A stretch of 64,000 nt of DNA from contig JAXGMN010000050.1 of the NCBI GenBank assembly GCA_040768665.1, forward strand, positions 1 through 64,000, read 5' to 3'. The position numbers and the translations under genes were made by a program. Below are positions 53,300-61,714 of this stretch, one piece after another. The stretch is from JABWBD01 sp040768665 (GTDB lineage Bacteria > Planctomycetota > Planctomycetia > Pirellulales > Thermoguttaceae). The notes beneath the pieces were generated by a model. The model was given only the letters and a program-made list of their open reading frames with translations. It was not told where the DNA came from and made no database searches. Positions within the stretch are counted from its first letter, which is position 1; the number at the start of each line of letters is the position of its first letter.

Positions 53300-55018
53300 A
53301 TGGCTCTCCGCCGTCTCGGCCAAATCCTGATCGACCTCGGCTTCATCAACGAGGAGCAGCGCGACATCCTCCTCGAGGAGCAGCAGCAGCGCCACGGCGA
53401 GATGATCGGCCAGATCGCCGTCGGCATGGGCATGATCAACGAAGACCAGCTCGCCAATGCCCTGGCCGAGCAGATGGGCATGCAGGTGATCAACCTCGCC
53501 GACGTCGCCATCCCGCCCGAGGTCCTCGCCTACGTCACCGAGCCGATGGCCCAACTCTACCGCATCGTGCCGGTCAGCTTCAAGGACGATACCCTCACCG
53601 TCGCCATGTGCGATCCCCAAAAGCTCTCGGTGTTGGACGAGCTCCGCAACTTCCTCGGCTACAACATCCGCTCAGTGGTCACCACCGAGCGCGACATCGT
53701 CACCGCGCTGGAGCGCTACTACGCCGCCGGCAGCGAAAGCGTCGAGAGCCTGCTGGCCGGCATCGAGGACGACCCCGAACTGACCGCCGCCGCCCAGGCC
53801 GCCGGCGGCGACGGCCCGCTGGACCTGACCAGCGTCGAGGCCCTGGCCGACAGCGCCCCGGTCCGCAAGCTCCTGAACATGGTCCTGCTGCTGGGCATCA
53901 AGGACCACGCCAGCGACCTGCACTTCGAGCCGTTCGAGAGCGAGTTCAAGATCCGCATCCGCGCCGACGGGGTGTTGTACGAAATGGTGCCCCCGCCGCG
54001 CCACCTTGCCTTCGCCATCACCACCCGCATCAAGGTCATGGCCAACCTCGACATCGCCGAGCGCCGCCTCCCCCAGGACGGCCGCATTCGGCTCACCGTC
54101 GGCGGCCACCCCGTGGACCTTCGCGTCAGCGTGCTGCCCACCATGTTCGGCGAAAGCGTCGTCATGCGGATCCTCGACCGCTCGGTGGTCATGCTCGATC
54201 TGGACGCCATCGGCATCCCTCACGACGTCCTCCACGACTTCCGCAAGGTGATCCGCCGCCCCAACGGCATAGTCCTGGTCACCGGCCCCACCGGTTCCGG
54301 CAAGACGACCACGCTGTACGGCGCACTGAACGAGCTCAACACGATCGAAGACAAGATCATCACCACCGAAGACCCGGTCGAGTACGATATCGACGGCATC
54401 ATCCAGATCCCGGTCGACGCGACGATCGGCAACACCTTCGCCCAGTGTCTCCGCTCGATCCTCCGCCAAGATCCCGACAAAATCCTCGTCGGCGAGATCC
54501 GCGACCTGGAAACCGCCGAGATCGCCGTCCAGGCCTCGCTCACCGGCCACATGGTCTTCAGCACCCTGCACACCAACGACGCCCCCAGCACCGTCACCCG
54601 GCTCCGCGACATGGGCGTGCCTCCCTTCCTCCTCACCGCCACCATGGAGGCGGTCCTCGCGCAGCGGCTGGTCCGCAAGATCTGCCCCAACTGCCGCGAG
54701 ATCGAGATGCCCGACGTCGAAACCCTCGCCGAGCTCGAGCTTACCCCCGAAGATTGCATCGGCAAGAACTTCTACCGCGGCCGGGGCTGTGCCAACTGCA
54801 ACAACACCGGCTTCAAGGGCCGCACCGGCCTGTTTGAATACATGCCCATGAACGACGAAATCCGCGAACTGATCAACACGGGAGCTTCCACCGAGCAGAT
54901 CCGCCACACCGCCTTGCGATCCGGCATGGTGTCCCTTCGCCACTCCGGTCTCGAGAAGGTCTTCAGCGGCGTCACCACCATCGAGGAAGCCATCCGCGAA
55001 ACCGTACTGGACGCGTAA
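53300..55018 (+). CDS. PilB/GspE-type assembly ATPase 2
   Basis: The product has 572 residues. It has the N-terminal T2SSE_N-type domain ('LGQILIDLGFINEEQRDILL') and a complete motor. 'ASDLHFEPFESEFKIRIRAD' is followed by Walker A 'LVTGPTGSGKTTTLYGAL' (about residue 328), the Asp box 'IITTEDPVEYDIDG', Walker B 'DKILVGEIRDLETAEIAV' and the His box 'GHMVFSTLHTNDAPS'. Zinc Cys pairs are CPNC and CANC. It is the second assembly ATPase in the locus. The two PilB-like proteins are clearly related but diverged, so they are an old duplication or serve two machines. A pilC-like gene follows behind another repeat-filled spacer. Confidence 0.94.
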   Translation: MALRRLGQILIDLGFINEEQRDILLEEQQQRHGEMIGQIAVGMGMINEDQLANALAEQMGMQVINLADVAIPPEVLAYVTEPMAQLYRIVPVSFKDDTLTVAMCDPQKLSVLDELRNFLGYNIRSVVTTERDIVTALERYYAAGSESVESLLAGIEDDPELTAAAQAAGGDGPLDLTSVEALADSAPVRKLLNMVLLLGIKDHASDLHFEPFESEFKIRIRADGVLYEMVPPPRHLAFAITTRIKVMANLDIAERRLPQDGRIRLTVGGHPVDLRVSVLPTMFGESVVMRILDRSVVMLDLDAIGIPHDVLHDFRKVIRRPNGIVLVTGPTGSGKTTTLYGALNELNTIEDKIITTEDPVEYDIDGIIQIPVDATIGNTFAQCLRSILRQDPDKILVGEIRDLETAEIAVQASLTGHMVFSTLHTNDAPSTVTRLRDMGVPPFLLTATMEAVLAQRLVRKICPNCREIEMPDVETLAELELTPEDCIGKNFYRGRGCANCNNTGFKGRTGLFEYMPMNDEIRELINTGASTEQIRHTALRSGMVSLRHSGLEKVFSGVTTIEEAIRETVLDA

Positions 55019-55150
55019 ATGTCGAATGACGAATGACGAATGTCGAATGTCGAATGTCGAAGCCCCCTGACCCCTGACCCCTGACCCCTGACCGCTGACC
55101 CCTGACCGCTGACCACTGACCGCTGACAACTGACAACTGACCACTATCAA
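55019..55150. repeat. heptamer repeats between pilB- and pilC-like genes
   Basis: GAATGTCGAATGACGAATG-type units are followed by TGACCCC, TGACCGC, TGACCAC and TGACAAC heptamers, about 14 in a row, ending just before the pilC-like start region. Confidence 0.85.
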
Positions 55151-55174
55151 CTCTCCTCCCCCCGAGGCCCCGTC

Positions 55175-56503
55175 ATGCCGACCTATCAATTCGAAGCGAT
55201 GGACCCCACCGGAAATGAAATCCGGGACATCATCGACGCGGCGAACGAGGACGAAGCGCAAGCGACCATTCGGCAGATGGGCTACTTCGTGACGCGGCTC
55301 ACCGTCAAGAAGACCCGTCAGTCCGCTGCCGACAAGAAAAAAGGCGGCAAGAAAAAGACCTTCGCCCTCGGTGGGGTCAAGTCCAAGGTCCTCTGCACCT
55401 TCACCCGCCAGCTCTCCATCCTCCAGGACGCCGGCCTGCCGATCCTTCGCAGCCTCCGCATCCTCGAAAGCCAGGCCAAGCCCGGCGCCCTGAAAAACGC
55501 CCTGATCGACGTCTGCGACGAAATCGAAGGCGGGGCCACCCTCTCCGAGGCCATGGCCAAGTCGCCCAAAGCCTTCGACCGCCTCTACGTCAACATGATC
55601 AAGGCCGGCGAGGCGGGCGGTGCCCTCGAGGTCATCCTCCAGCGACTCGCCGAGTTCAAGGAGCGGTCCGAGTCGCTCAAACGCAAGGTCAAGGGCGCGT
55701 TGATCTACCCGGTCTGCGTCGTGATCTTCGCCACCCTCATCCTCGTGTTCATCATGCTCAAGATCGTCCCCGCCTTCCAGAAGATTTTTGAGGACTTCGG
55801 GGCCGAGCTGCCGGCGATGACCCAGACCCTCATCACCGCCTCCTACCTGGTGGCCAACTACTGGTACCTGCTGCCCGGCATTCCGACGGCGATCTGGCTG
55901 ATGGTCAAGTTGATCCGCAAGTTCCACCATGGCCGCTTCGGTTGGGACCTCTTCATGCTCAAGCTTCCCATCTTCGGCCAGCTTGTGGAAAAGAACATCG
56001 TCGCCCGTACCACCCGAACCCTCGGCACCCTGGTGGCCAGCGGCGTGCCGATCCTCGAGGCCCTGCAGATCACCCGCGAAACCTCCGGCAACGCCGTCTT
56101 CGAGCAGATCTACGGCAGGGTCCACGAAGCGATCCGCGAGGGCGAATCGATCGCCGTCCCCTTGCGCGAAAACGCCCGCACCAGCTTCCACCCCGTCGCC
56201 GCATTTTTCTGGTTCTTTTTCATCGCCGGCCCCGTCGGCCTGCTGCTCTACGTCACCCGCATGAACACCAAGATCATGGACGACATGGTCGTCAACATGG
56301 TCGACGTCGGCGAGGAGACGGGCGAGCTCGACACGATGCTCTACAAGGTGGCCGACACCTACGACGAGGAAGTGGCCGTCCTCACCGAAAGCCTCATGAG
56401 CCTCATGGAGCCCCTACTGATCATCGTCCTGGGCGGCATGGTCGGCTTCATCGTCATCGCCCTCTTCCTCCCGCTGGTCAGCCTCATCCAGAATCTGACC
56501 TAG
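55175..56503 (+). CDS. PilC/GspF-type inner-membrane platform protein
   Basis: The product has 442 residues, typical for GspF/PilC. The N-terminus 'YQFEAMDPTGNEIRDIIDAA' is typical. Two GspF domains follow: 'LCTFTRQLSILQDAGLPILR' with 'GEAGGALEVILQRLAEF', and 'VARTTRTLGTLVASGVPILE' with 'VGEETGELDTMLYKVADTY'. Three membrane segments are visible, including 'CVVIFATLILVFIMLKIVP' and 'LLIIVLGGMVGFIVIALFLP'. An extra short hydrophobic insertion ('FFWFFFIAGPVGLLLYVTR') precedes the second VGEETGEL motif, where these proteins normally read directly through. The protein forms the membrane platform to which the PilB-type ATPases dock. Confidence 0.94.
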   Translation: MPTYQFEAMDPTGNEIRDIIDAANEDEAQATIRQMGYFVTRLTVKKTRQSAADKKKGGKKKTFALGGVKSKVLCTFTRQLSILQDAGLPILRSLRILESQAKPGALKNALIDVCDEIEGGATLSEAMAKSPKAFDRLYVNMIKAGEAGGALEVILQRLAEFKERSESLKRKVKGALIYPVCVVIFATLILVFIMLKIVPAFQKIFEDFGAELPAMTQTLITASYLVANYWYLLPGIPTAIWLMVKLIRKFHHGRFGWDLFMLKLPIFGQLVEKNIVARTTRTLGTLVASGVPILEALQITRETSGNAVFEQIYGRVHEAIREGESIAVPLRENARTSFHPVAAFFWFFFIAGPVGLLLYVTRMNTKIMDDMVVNMVDVGEETGELDTMLYKVADTYDEEVAVLTESLMSLMEPLLIIVLGGMVGFIVIALFLPLVSLIQNLT

Positions 56504-56812
56504 AAATGACGAATGTCGAATGACGAATGTCGAATGACTAACGCCAACCAAGCACTGACCGCTGACCGCTGACCCCTGACAACTGACCCCTGACAACTGA
56601 CCCCTGACCACTGACCCCTGACCACTGACAACTGACCACTGACAACTGACCACTGACAACTGACCACTGACCACTGACAACTGACCACTGACAACTGACC
56701 ACTGACAACTGACCACTGACAACTGACCACTGACAACTGACCACTGACAACTGACCACTGACAACTGACCACTGACAACTGACCACTGACAACTGACCAC
56801 TAACCACCTCCC
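56504..56812. repeat. long heptamer array between pilC-like and Rpn-like genes
   Basis: About 300 bases consist almost only of TGACCGC, TGACCCC, TGACAAC and TGACCAC heptamers, about 36 units. They are preceded by GAATGTCGAATGAC units and end in CTAACCACCTCCCATGCTCC at the next gene. Minus-strand translation gives an artificial VVSGQLS repeat. Confidence 0.92.
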
Positions 56813-56819
56813 ATGCTCC

Positions 56820-57748
56820 ATGTCCCCCTCCCAACCCTACGATCGCAGCAGCAAGTGGTTGATCCAACACCACGGCGGGTCGATCTTGCGGTTGGCCAAC
56901 ATCGACAACGTCGAGTCCTGGCGCCGGCCCAGGCCGAGGTGGTCCAGCCGCGACAGTTGCCCGATGGGCTGCTGGAGGTCCGGTTGGCGGGGGAGAGCGA
57001 GGACGATTTATTTCTGTTGGAAGTGGCAACGCGCCCGGAGCGCCGCGTCGCGGAGCAATTGACGCGCGACCTGATGCTGGTCTACCTGGACCGCGGCGAG
57101 TTGGCCGGAGCGGTGACGTTGGTGCTTCGTCCCGAAGGAAAGTACCGCATCCCGGGCGGCCGGAATCTCCGCGACCGTCGCGGTCTGTCGGCCTGCCGAT
57201 TGCAGTGGCGGGTAGTGGAGTTGTGGACGGTGCCGGCGGAAGAGCTTCTCAGCGCCGGCGACGTCGGCCTGATTCCCTGGGTGCCTTTGACCGATTACCG
57301 CGATCCGCCGGAAACGATCATTCGACGCTGCCGCGACACGATCGAGCAACGGGCTCCGCCCGACGAGATGGCCAACCTTATGGCCGTCACGCAGGTTTTT
57401 ACCGAATTGCGTTACCGGAAGCACGGACTGCTCGGCGCGTTGCTCAGCATTTTAGGGGGTAGAAAGATCATGCTCGAATCACCGCTCATTCAGGAAATCG
57501 TCAAAGACGCAATGGTCGACTCGCCATTGATTGAAGAAATCGTCGTCGGCAGGGTTTGCGCGAGGGCTCAGAACGACGTCTTGGCGGCTCTTGAAAGCCG
57601 CTTCGGGGAGCTGCCGCCGGCTTTGGCCGAAGAAATTCGATCCGTGACCGATGACGGCCGCCTCACGGACCTCATCCGAAAAGCCGCCTCCGCCCCCGAC
57701 CTCGACACCTTCCGCAAAGAACTAAGCAATCAGCCGCCAGCAAAATGA
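56820..57748 (+). CDS. Rpn/DUF4351-like protein, copy 1, frameshifted
   Basis: The first frame from the ATG at 56820 reads 'SPSQPYDRSSKWLIQHHGG' and 'ILRLANIDNVESWR', and is then lost. From about 56925 the correct sequence continues in another frame with 'PAQAEVVQPRQLPDGLLEVR', 'LAGESEDDLFLLEVATRPER' and 'DLMLVYLDRGE'. The C-terminal part has the DUF4351-like end 'LESRFGELPPALAEEIRSV' and 'LIRKAASAPDLDTFRKEL'. Compared with copy 2, one C is missing near 56922. The family resembles Rpn/PD-(D/E)XK recombination-promoting nucleases, with Asp and Glu at suitable spacing, though the ExK lysine is not evident. It interrupts the pilus locus. Confidence 0.72.
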
Positions 57749-57874
57749 CCAGTGACCGGCAAAATGACCAATGACCGGCAAAATGACCAATGACCGGCAA
57801 AATGACCAATGACCGGCAAAATGACCAATGACCGGCAAAATGACCAATGACCGGCAAAATGACCAATGACCAAT
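57742..57874. repeat. 19-bp tandem repeat, about seven units
   Basis: The unit AAAATGACCAATGACCGGC is repeated six times exactly or nearly so, plus a partial unit. The first unit contains the TGA stop of Rpn-like copy 1. The same unit follows copy 3 at about 59125-59155. Confidence 0.92.
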
Positions 57875-57935
57875 GACGGAATGACCAACGCCAACCAGGC
57901 ACTGACCACTGACCACTGACCACTGACCACCTCCC
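57875..57935. repeat. short heptamer tract before Rpn-like copy 2
   Basis: GACGGAATGACCAACGCC and then ACTGACC-type heptamers run into CTCCCATGCTCCATGTCC, the same junction as before copy 1. Confidence 0.75.
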
Positions 57936-58814
57936 ATGCTCCATGTCCCCCTCCCAACCCTACGATCGGCGAGCAAGTGGTTGATCCAGCACCACGGCGG
58001 GTCGATCTTGCGGTTGGCCAGCATCAACAACGTCGAGTCGTGGCGCCCGGCGCAGGCCGAGGTGGTCCAGCCGCGACAGTTGCCCGACGGGCTGCTGGAG
58101 GTCCGGTTGGCGGGGGAGAGCGAGGACGATTTATTTCTGTTGGAAGTGGCGACCTTTCCGGAGCGCCGCATCGGCGACCAGCTCGCCCGCGACCTGATGC
58201 TGGTCTACCTCGATCGCGGCCGGTGGCCCGAGGCGCTCACGCTGGTCCTGCACCCCAAGGGCAAGGTCCGCGCGCCGGCGCGTCGCTCGCTCCGCAGCCG
58301 CCGCGGGCTGGCCGGCTGCACGTTGAAGTGGCGCGTTGTCGAACTCTGGACCATCCCGGCCGAGCAACTCCTCCAAACCGGCGACGTCGGCCTGATCCCC
58401 TGGATACCTTTGTCCGATTATACCGACCCGCCGGAAACGATCATTCGGAGATGTCGCGAAGAGATCGACGAGCGGGCCCCGCCCGAAGAGAAAGCCAACT
58501 TCCTGGCGGTTACCCAGGTGCTGACGGCGTTGCGGTACAAGAAAGACCCATTATTCCGAATTCTGTTGAGAATTCTGGGAGGTAAGCAAGTGATGATCGA
58601 ATCGCCGCTCATTCAAGAGATTGTCGCCGAGAATACTCTCGCGACGGTCCAGCAGGATGTTTTGGAAGTTCTCGAATCGCGTTTCGGCAAGGTTCCTGCC
58701 GATCTTGCGGAGCAGACCCGATCTCTCGCCGACGAGCGCCACCTGCGCGCCCTCATCCGAAAAGCCGTTTCCACCCCCACGCTCGAGACCTTCCGCAAAG
58801 AACTCGAACGATAA
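57936..58814 (+). CDS. Rpn/DUF4351-like protein, copy 2
   Basis: From the ATG at 57936 the frame is open for 292 residues. The first 11 residues are in a different frame from copy 1's natural N-terminus. Relative to copy 1, one base is missing near 57967 (CGGCGAGC against CGCAGCAGC), so the upstream ATG has been captured. It then reads 'KWLIQHHGGSILRLASINN', 'VESWRPAQAEVVQPRQLPDG', 'LAGESEDDLFLLEVATFPER' and 'WTIPAEQLLQTGDVGLIPWI'. The DUF4351-like tail is 'LESRFGKVPADLAEQTRSL' with 'LIRKAVSTPTLETFRKELE'. Its role is unknown; related Rpn proteins promote recombination. It is highly similar to copy 1 except in the last third. Confidence 0.78.
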   Translation: MLHVPLPTLRSASKWLIQHHGGSILRLASINNVESWRPAQAEVVQPRQLPDGLLEVRLAGESEDDLFLLEVATFPERRIGDQLARDLMLVYLDRGRWPEALTLVLHPKGKVRAPARRSLRSRRGLAGCTLKWRVVELWTIPAEQLLQTGDVGLIPWIPLSDYTDPPETIIRRCREEIDERAPPEEKANFLAVTQVLTALRYKKDPLFRILLRILGGKQVMIESPLIQEIVAENTLATVQQDVLEVLESRFGKVPADLAEQTRSLADERHLRALIRKAVSTPTLETFRKELER

Positions 58815-58866
58815 TGGAGTACGTCCCGCAGATAGCTGCAGATAACATATTACGAAGGAAGAGGCC

Positions 58867-59133
58867 ATGAGCAAGAAATGGCCGACACTGGACGAGGTGC
58901 TTGGTGAAATCGTGGAACGAGTGGCTCATGAGAAGCTCCTTATTGCGAAAAGGGGAGAGGCCCTTCTCGTTCTCATCGAGGCGCGCTTTGGCCGAGGGCC
59001 GCAGGATCTTGCCGAACAGATCCGATCGATACTCGATAGCGACCACCTCATGGACCTCATCCGCAAAGCCGCCTCCGCCCCCGACCTCGACACCTTCCGT
59101 AAAGAACTAAGCCATCAGCCGTCAGCAAAATGA
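58867..59133 (+). CDS. Rpn/DUF4351-like C-terminal fragment, copy 3
   Basis: The product has 88 residues from an ATG with AAGGAAGAGG upstream. It matches only the tail of copies 1 and 2: 'LIEARFGRGPQDLAEQIRSI' and 'LIRKAASAPDLDTFRKELS', with nearly the same DNA as the end of copy 1. The first 40 residues are unlike them. It is either a truncated gene or a small stand-alone protein. The following spacer carries the same 19-bp repeat as behind copy 1. Confidence 0.65.
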   Translation: MSKKWPTLDEVLGEIVERVAHEKLLIAKRGEALLVLIEARFGRGPQDLAEQIRSILDSDHLMDLIRKAASAPDLDTFRKELSHQPSAK

Positions 59134-59474
59134 CCAATGACCGGCAAAATGACCAATGACCAATGACGGAATGACCAACGACAACCAGGCACGAAGCACC
59201 AGGCACGAAGCACCAGGCACTGACACCTGACACCTGACACCTGACACCTGACACCTGACACCTGACACCTGACACCTGACACCTGACCACTGACACCTGA
59301 CTCCTGACTTCCCCGGGCCAGCACCCAGGGCAGCGGTTCCCCTAACTTTTCGAGTACAACCTTGTCCACCCGAATCGATTTCCCGCTCAGGTTGCGCGCC
59401 GACAAAGTCATCACCCGCCCGCGCCTGCTGATGACTGACAACTGATAACTGACAACTTACTAAGGATCCACCCC
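59134..59474. repeat. repeat-filled spacer before the first pseudopilin
   Basis: The spacer contains two units of the 19-bp repeat, AAGCACCAGGCACG units, about ten TGACACC heptamers (59221-59300), about 130 bp of unclear sequence, and TGACAAC units (59433-59456). The 59310-59425 part has no supported gene. Confidence 0.8.
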
Positions 59475-60671
59475 ATGCACGTCCAAAACCCAACTCCCCG
59501 ACGCGACCGTGCAGGCTTCACCCTCGTCGAGATGCTCACGGTCATCGTGATCCTTGGACTCCTGGCCGGGCTGATTACCGCAGCGGTCGGAGCCGCTCGC
59601 ACTCGCGCCAGGCGAGCCATCGACAAGATCGATCTCGCGCAGCTCCAGATGGCCCTGGAGAAGTACAAGCAGGAGTTTGGTGAATATCCGCCCGATTTCA
59701 CCTTCATCAACTACAACATGAGCGACGACGCCGATCCGATTCGTCGCCAGGCGCGCAACGATCTCGTTCGGCATATCCGGAAACGATGGCCACGATACGA
59801 TGGGGTGGGGTTATTTGCGGGAAACGTGCATCTGTCGTTCATTGCCTCGCTGTCTACCTTCGGGCTCGCTGAGGCCCCCACCGGCCCGACCGACGATCCC
59901 ATGAAGCGCAGAATCTACCTCGACCCTGCATCGGCCCTTGCGTTCTGGTTGGGGGGCCTGCCGGAAGAAATGACCGAACTGAAACCCAACGGATTTCATG
60001 AAGATCCCGCCAATCCCTTCCGCACGGGCAGACCGCGGACGGCGCCCCTGTTCGACTTCGATACCAGGCGATTCGTTTGGACGGAGGAGGATCCCTTTAG
60101 CACGACTGGCGGCGTCCGCGGCATGCGTTATTACCCCGCAAGCGCGGAAGTTCCTGACGGGACTCCCGCTTCACCAACTGACTACGCGCCCTATGTCTAT
60201 TTCAAGGCGCGCCGCTTGCCGGTATGCGAAAGCCGCTATGAATACGGCTATGCGACGACGACCGATCCCTCCAATGCCGTGCTGCATTTCGCGAGCTATA
60301 CGCACGGCCCTGCGGATACGGCGGGCACCACGTTGTTCAACGCGGCGGTTCCGTACCTCGATGAGTATCCCGGCAATGCCCCTTATTGGGACGCCGATGT
60401 CGACGATCCGACCGATGCCACGATCGTAGATCCGCCTGCTTCCGACGACGTCAGCACGAGCGGGCTGCGTTCGTTAGACTATGTCCGCCGGTGGCGCAGT
60501 CCCGAAAAATTCCAGGTGCTCTGCGCAGGACTTGATGGCCAATTCGGCGATATTACGGCCGGTCGCCATGCGTTCCGGTTCACTCGCACCCGCGAGAACT
60601 TCACGGAGAACGACCCCGACAACATGGCTGACTTTTCCGAAAACACCCTTGAAGACGAGCAACAACCATGA
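59475..60671 (+). CDS. type II secretion/type IV pilus pseudopilin 1 (GspG-like)
   Basis: The product has 398 residues. A short positive leader is followed by the prepilin peptidase site 'RAGFTLVEMLTVIVILGLL', with cleavage between Gly and Phe and Glu at +5. The hydrophobic helix precedes 'LAQLQMALEKYKQEFGEYPP', a GspG-like segment. The rest is a long globular domain of about 300 residues, longer than usual pseudopilins, as is common in planctomycetes. It is the first of four consecutive pseudopilin genes; its stop overlaps the next start as ATGA. Confidence 0.9.
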   Translation: MHVQNPTPRRDRAGFTLVEMLTVIVILGLLAGLITAAVGAARTRARRAIDKIDLAQLQMALEKYKQEFGEYPPDFTFINYNMSDDADPIRRQARNDLVRHIRKRWPRYDGVGLFAGNVHLSFIASLSTFGLAEAPTGPTDDPMKRRIYLDPASALAFWLGGLPEEMTELKPNGFHEDPANPFRTGRPRTAPLFDFDTRRFVWTEEDPFSTTGGVRGMRYYPASAEVPDGTPASPTDYAPYVYFKARRLPVCESRYEYGYATTTDPSNAVLHFASYTHGPADTAGTTLFNAAVPYLDEYPGNAPYWDADVDDPTDATIVDPPASDDVSTSGLRSLDYVRRWRSPEKFQVLCAGLDGQFGDITAGRHAFRFTRTRENFTENDPDNMADFSENTLEDEQQP

Positions 60672-61714
60672 CCCAGCAAGTTTCCCCCCGGTACCCGGTT
60701 CGCGGCCGGCCAGGCGGTTTCACTCTGGTGGAAGTCCTGGTTGCCATCACCATCATCGCCATGCTTGCCGGCGCGGCTTTGGGCGCTCTGATCTCGGCAC
60801 GCCAGGCCGCACGCGAAGCAAAAACCAAGACGACGGTCGTCAAACTTCACAGGATCCTCCTGGGCAAGTACGAGTCGTACCGCACTCGACGGGTCCCGAT
60901 CGATGTCACCGGTCTGGATCCTCGCCAGGCCGCGGCGATTCGGCTCAACGCCCTGCGCGAGCTCATGCGGCGAGAACTCCCCGAGCGCCCCAACGACATA
61001 CTCGTTCCCAACAGCGAAACGGCCCCGCTTCCAGTTACCGCAACCGTTACCTATGCAAATGGCAGCACCAGCACCGTGACGGTCCCGATGCAGCGTCCAA
61101 GCCTTTCGCGATCCTACTGGCGCCGATACACCCGCAATCCGCCTAATCCCGCCAACACGGATTACGCTTCGGCCGAATACCTCTACATGATCGTTGCCAC
61201 CTCGCGCGACGACGAACTGTCCCAGTTTTCCGATAGCGAGATCGGAGATGTCGATGGGGATGGCTGGCGCGAGTTTATCGACGCATGGGGCAACCCGATC
61301 GCCTTCCTGCGTTGGGCCCCCGGACTCGTCGGCTCCCCCCTCCAGGCGACCGTGATGGAAGAAATGACCTCCACGTCGCCGTCGACTTTCCAGTTGAATA
61401 CGGTCGCGGCAGCAGATGCGGCCGATAGCGACCACGATCCCTTCGACACCCGGCGCGTTCACCCCGAAGCATGGCGTCTCCTGCCGCTCGTCTATTCAGC
61501 CGGTCCGGATGGCATCTATGACATAAATCGGGAAGTCGATTACGTTTTCGGTGGAGATCCCTTTTTCTACCTCGCCGGCTCAAACACTGTGTTCAACAAC
61601 TCCGGAAGCCCGGTCGACAGCAGCAACACTTCCGCGACGGCGAGTGGCCCGGCCAACGGCACGCTCGACCACTACGACAATATCCTTAGCCACGACCTGG
61701 GGGTGAAGCCATGA
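60668..61714 (+). CDS. pseudopilin 2
   Basis: The product has 348 residues. The cleavage region is 'PGGFTLVEVLVAITIIAML' with Glu at +5, followed by 'TVVKLHRILLGKYESYRTRR', similar to pseudopilin 1 and GspG-like proteins. A calcium-type loop may be present in 'EIGDVDGDGWREFIDAWGN'. It overlaps pseudopilin 1 at its start and pseudopilin 3 at its stop, both as ATGA, so the genes are translationally coupled. Confidence 0.9.
   Translation: MTQQVSPRYPVRGRPGGFTLVEVLVAITIIAMLAGAALGALISARQAAREAKTKTTVVKLHRILLGKYESYRTRRVPIDVTGLDPRQAAAIRLNALRELMRRELPERPNDILVPNSETAPLPVTATVTYANGSTSTVTVPMQRPSLSRSYWRRYTRNPPNPANTDYASAEYLYMIVATSRDDELSQFSDSEIGDVDGDGWREFIDAWGNPIAFLRWAPGLVGSPLQATVMEEMTSTSPSTFQLNTVAAADAADSDHDPFDTRRVHPEAWRLLPLVYSAGPDGIYDINREVDYVFGGDPFFYLAGSNTVFNNSGSPVDSSNTSATASGPANGTLDHYDNILSHDLGVKP

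Noticed and set aside
53672..56191. An 839-codon minus-strand frame.
   Set aside because: Antisense to the second pilB-like and the pilC-like genes, and it runs through a heptamer repeat tract.
56414..57029. Minus-strand 'proteins' made of VVSGQLS repeats.
   Set aside because: Direct translation of heptamer DNA repeats. A 7-base unit reads through all three frames in turn, giving an artificial 7-residue protein repeat.
57742..57874. CRISPR-like array.
   Set aside because: The 19-bp units are directly adjacent with no variable spacers, and no cas gene is present in the window.
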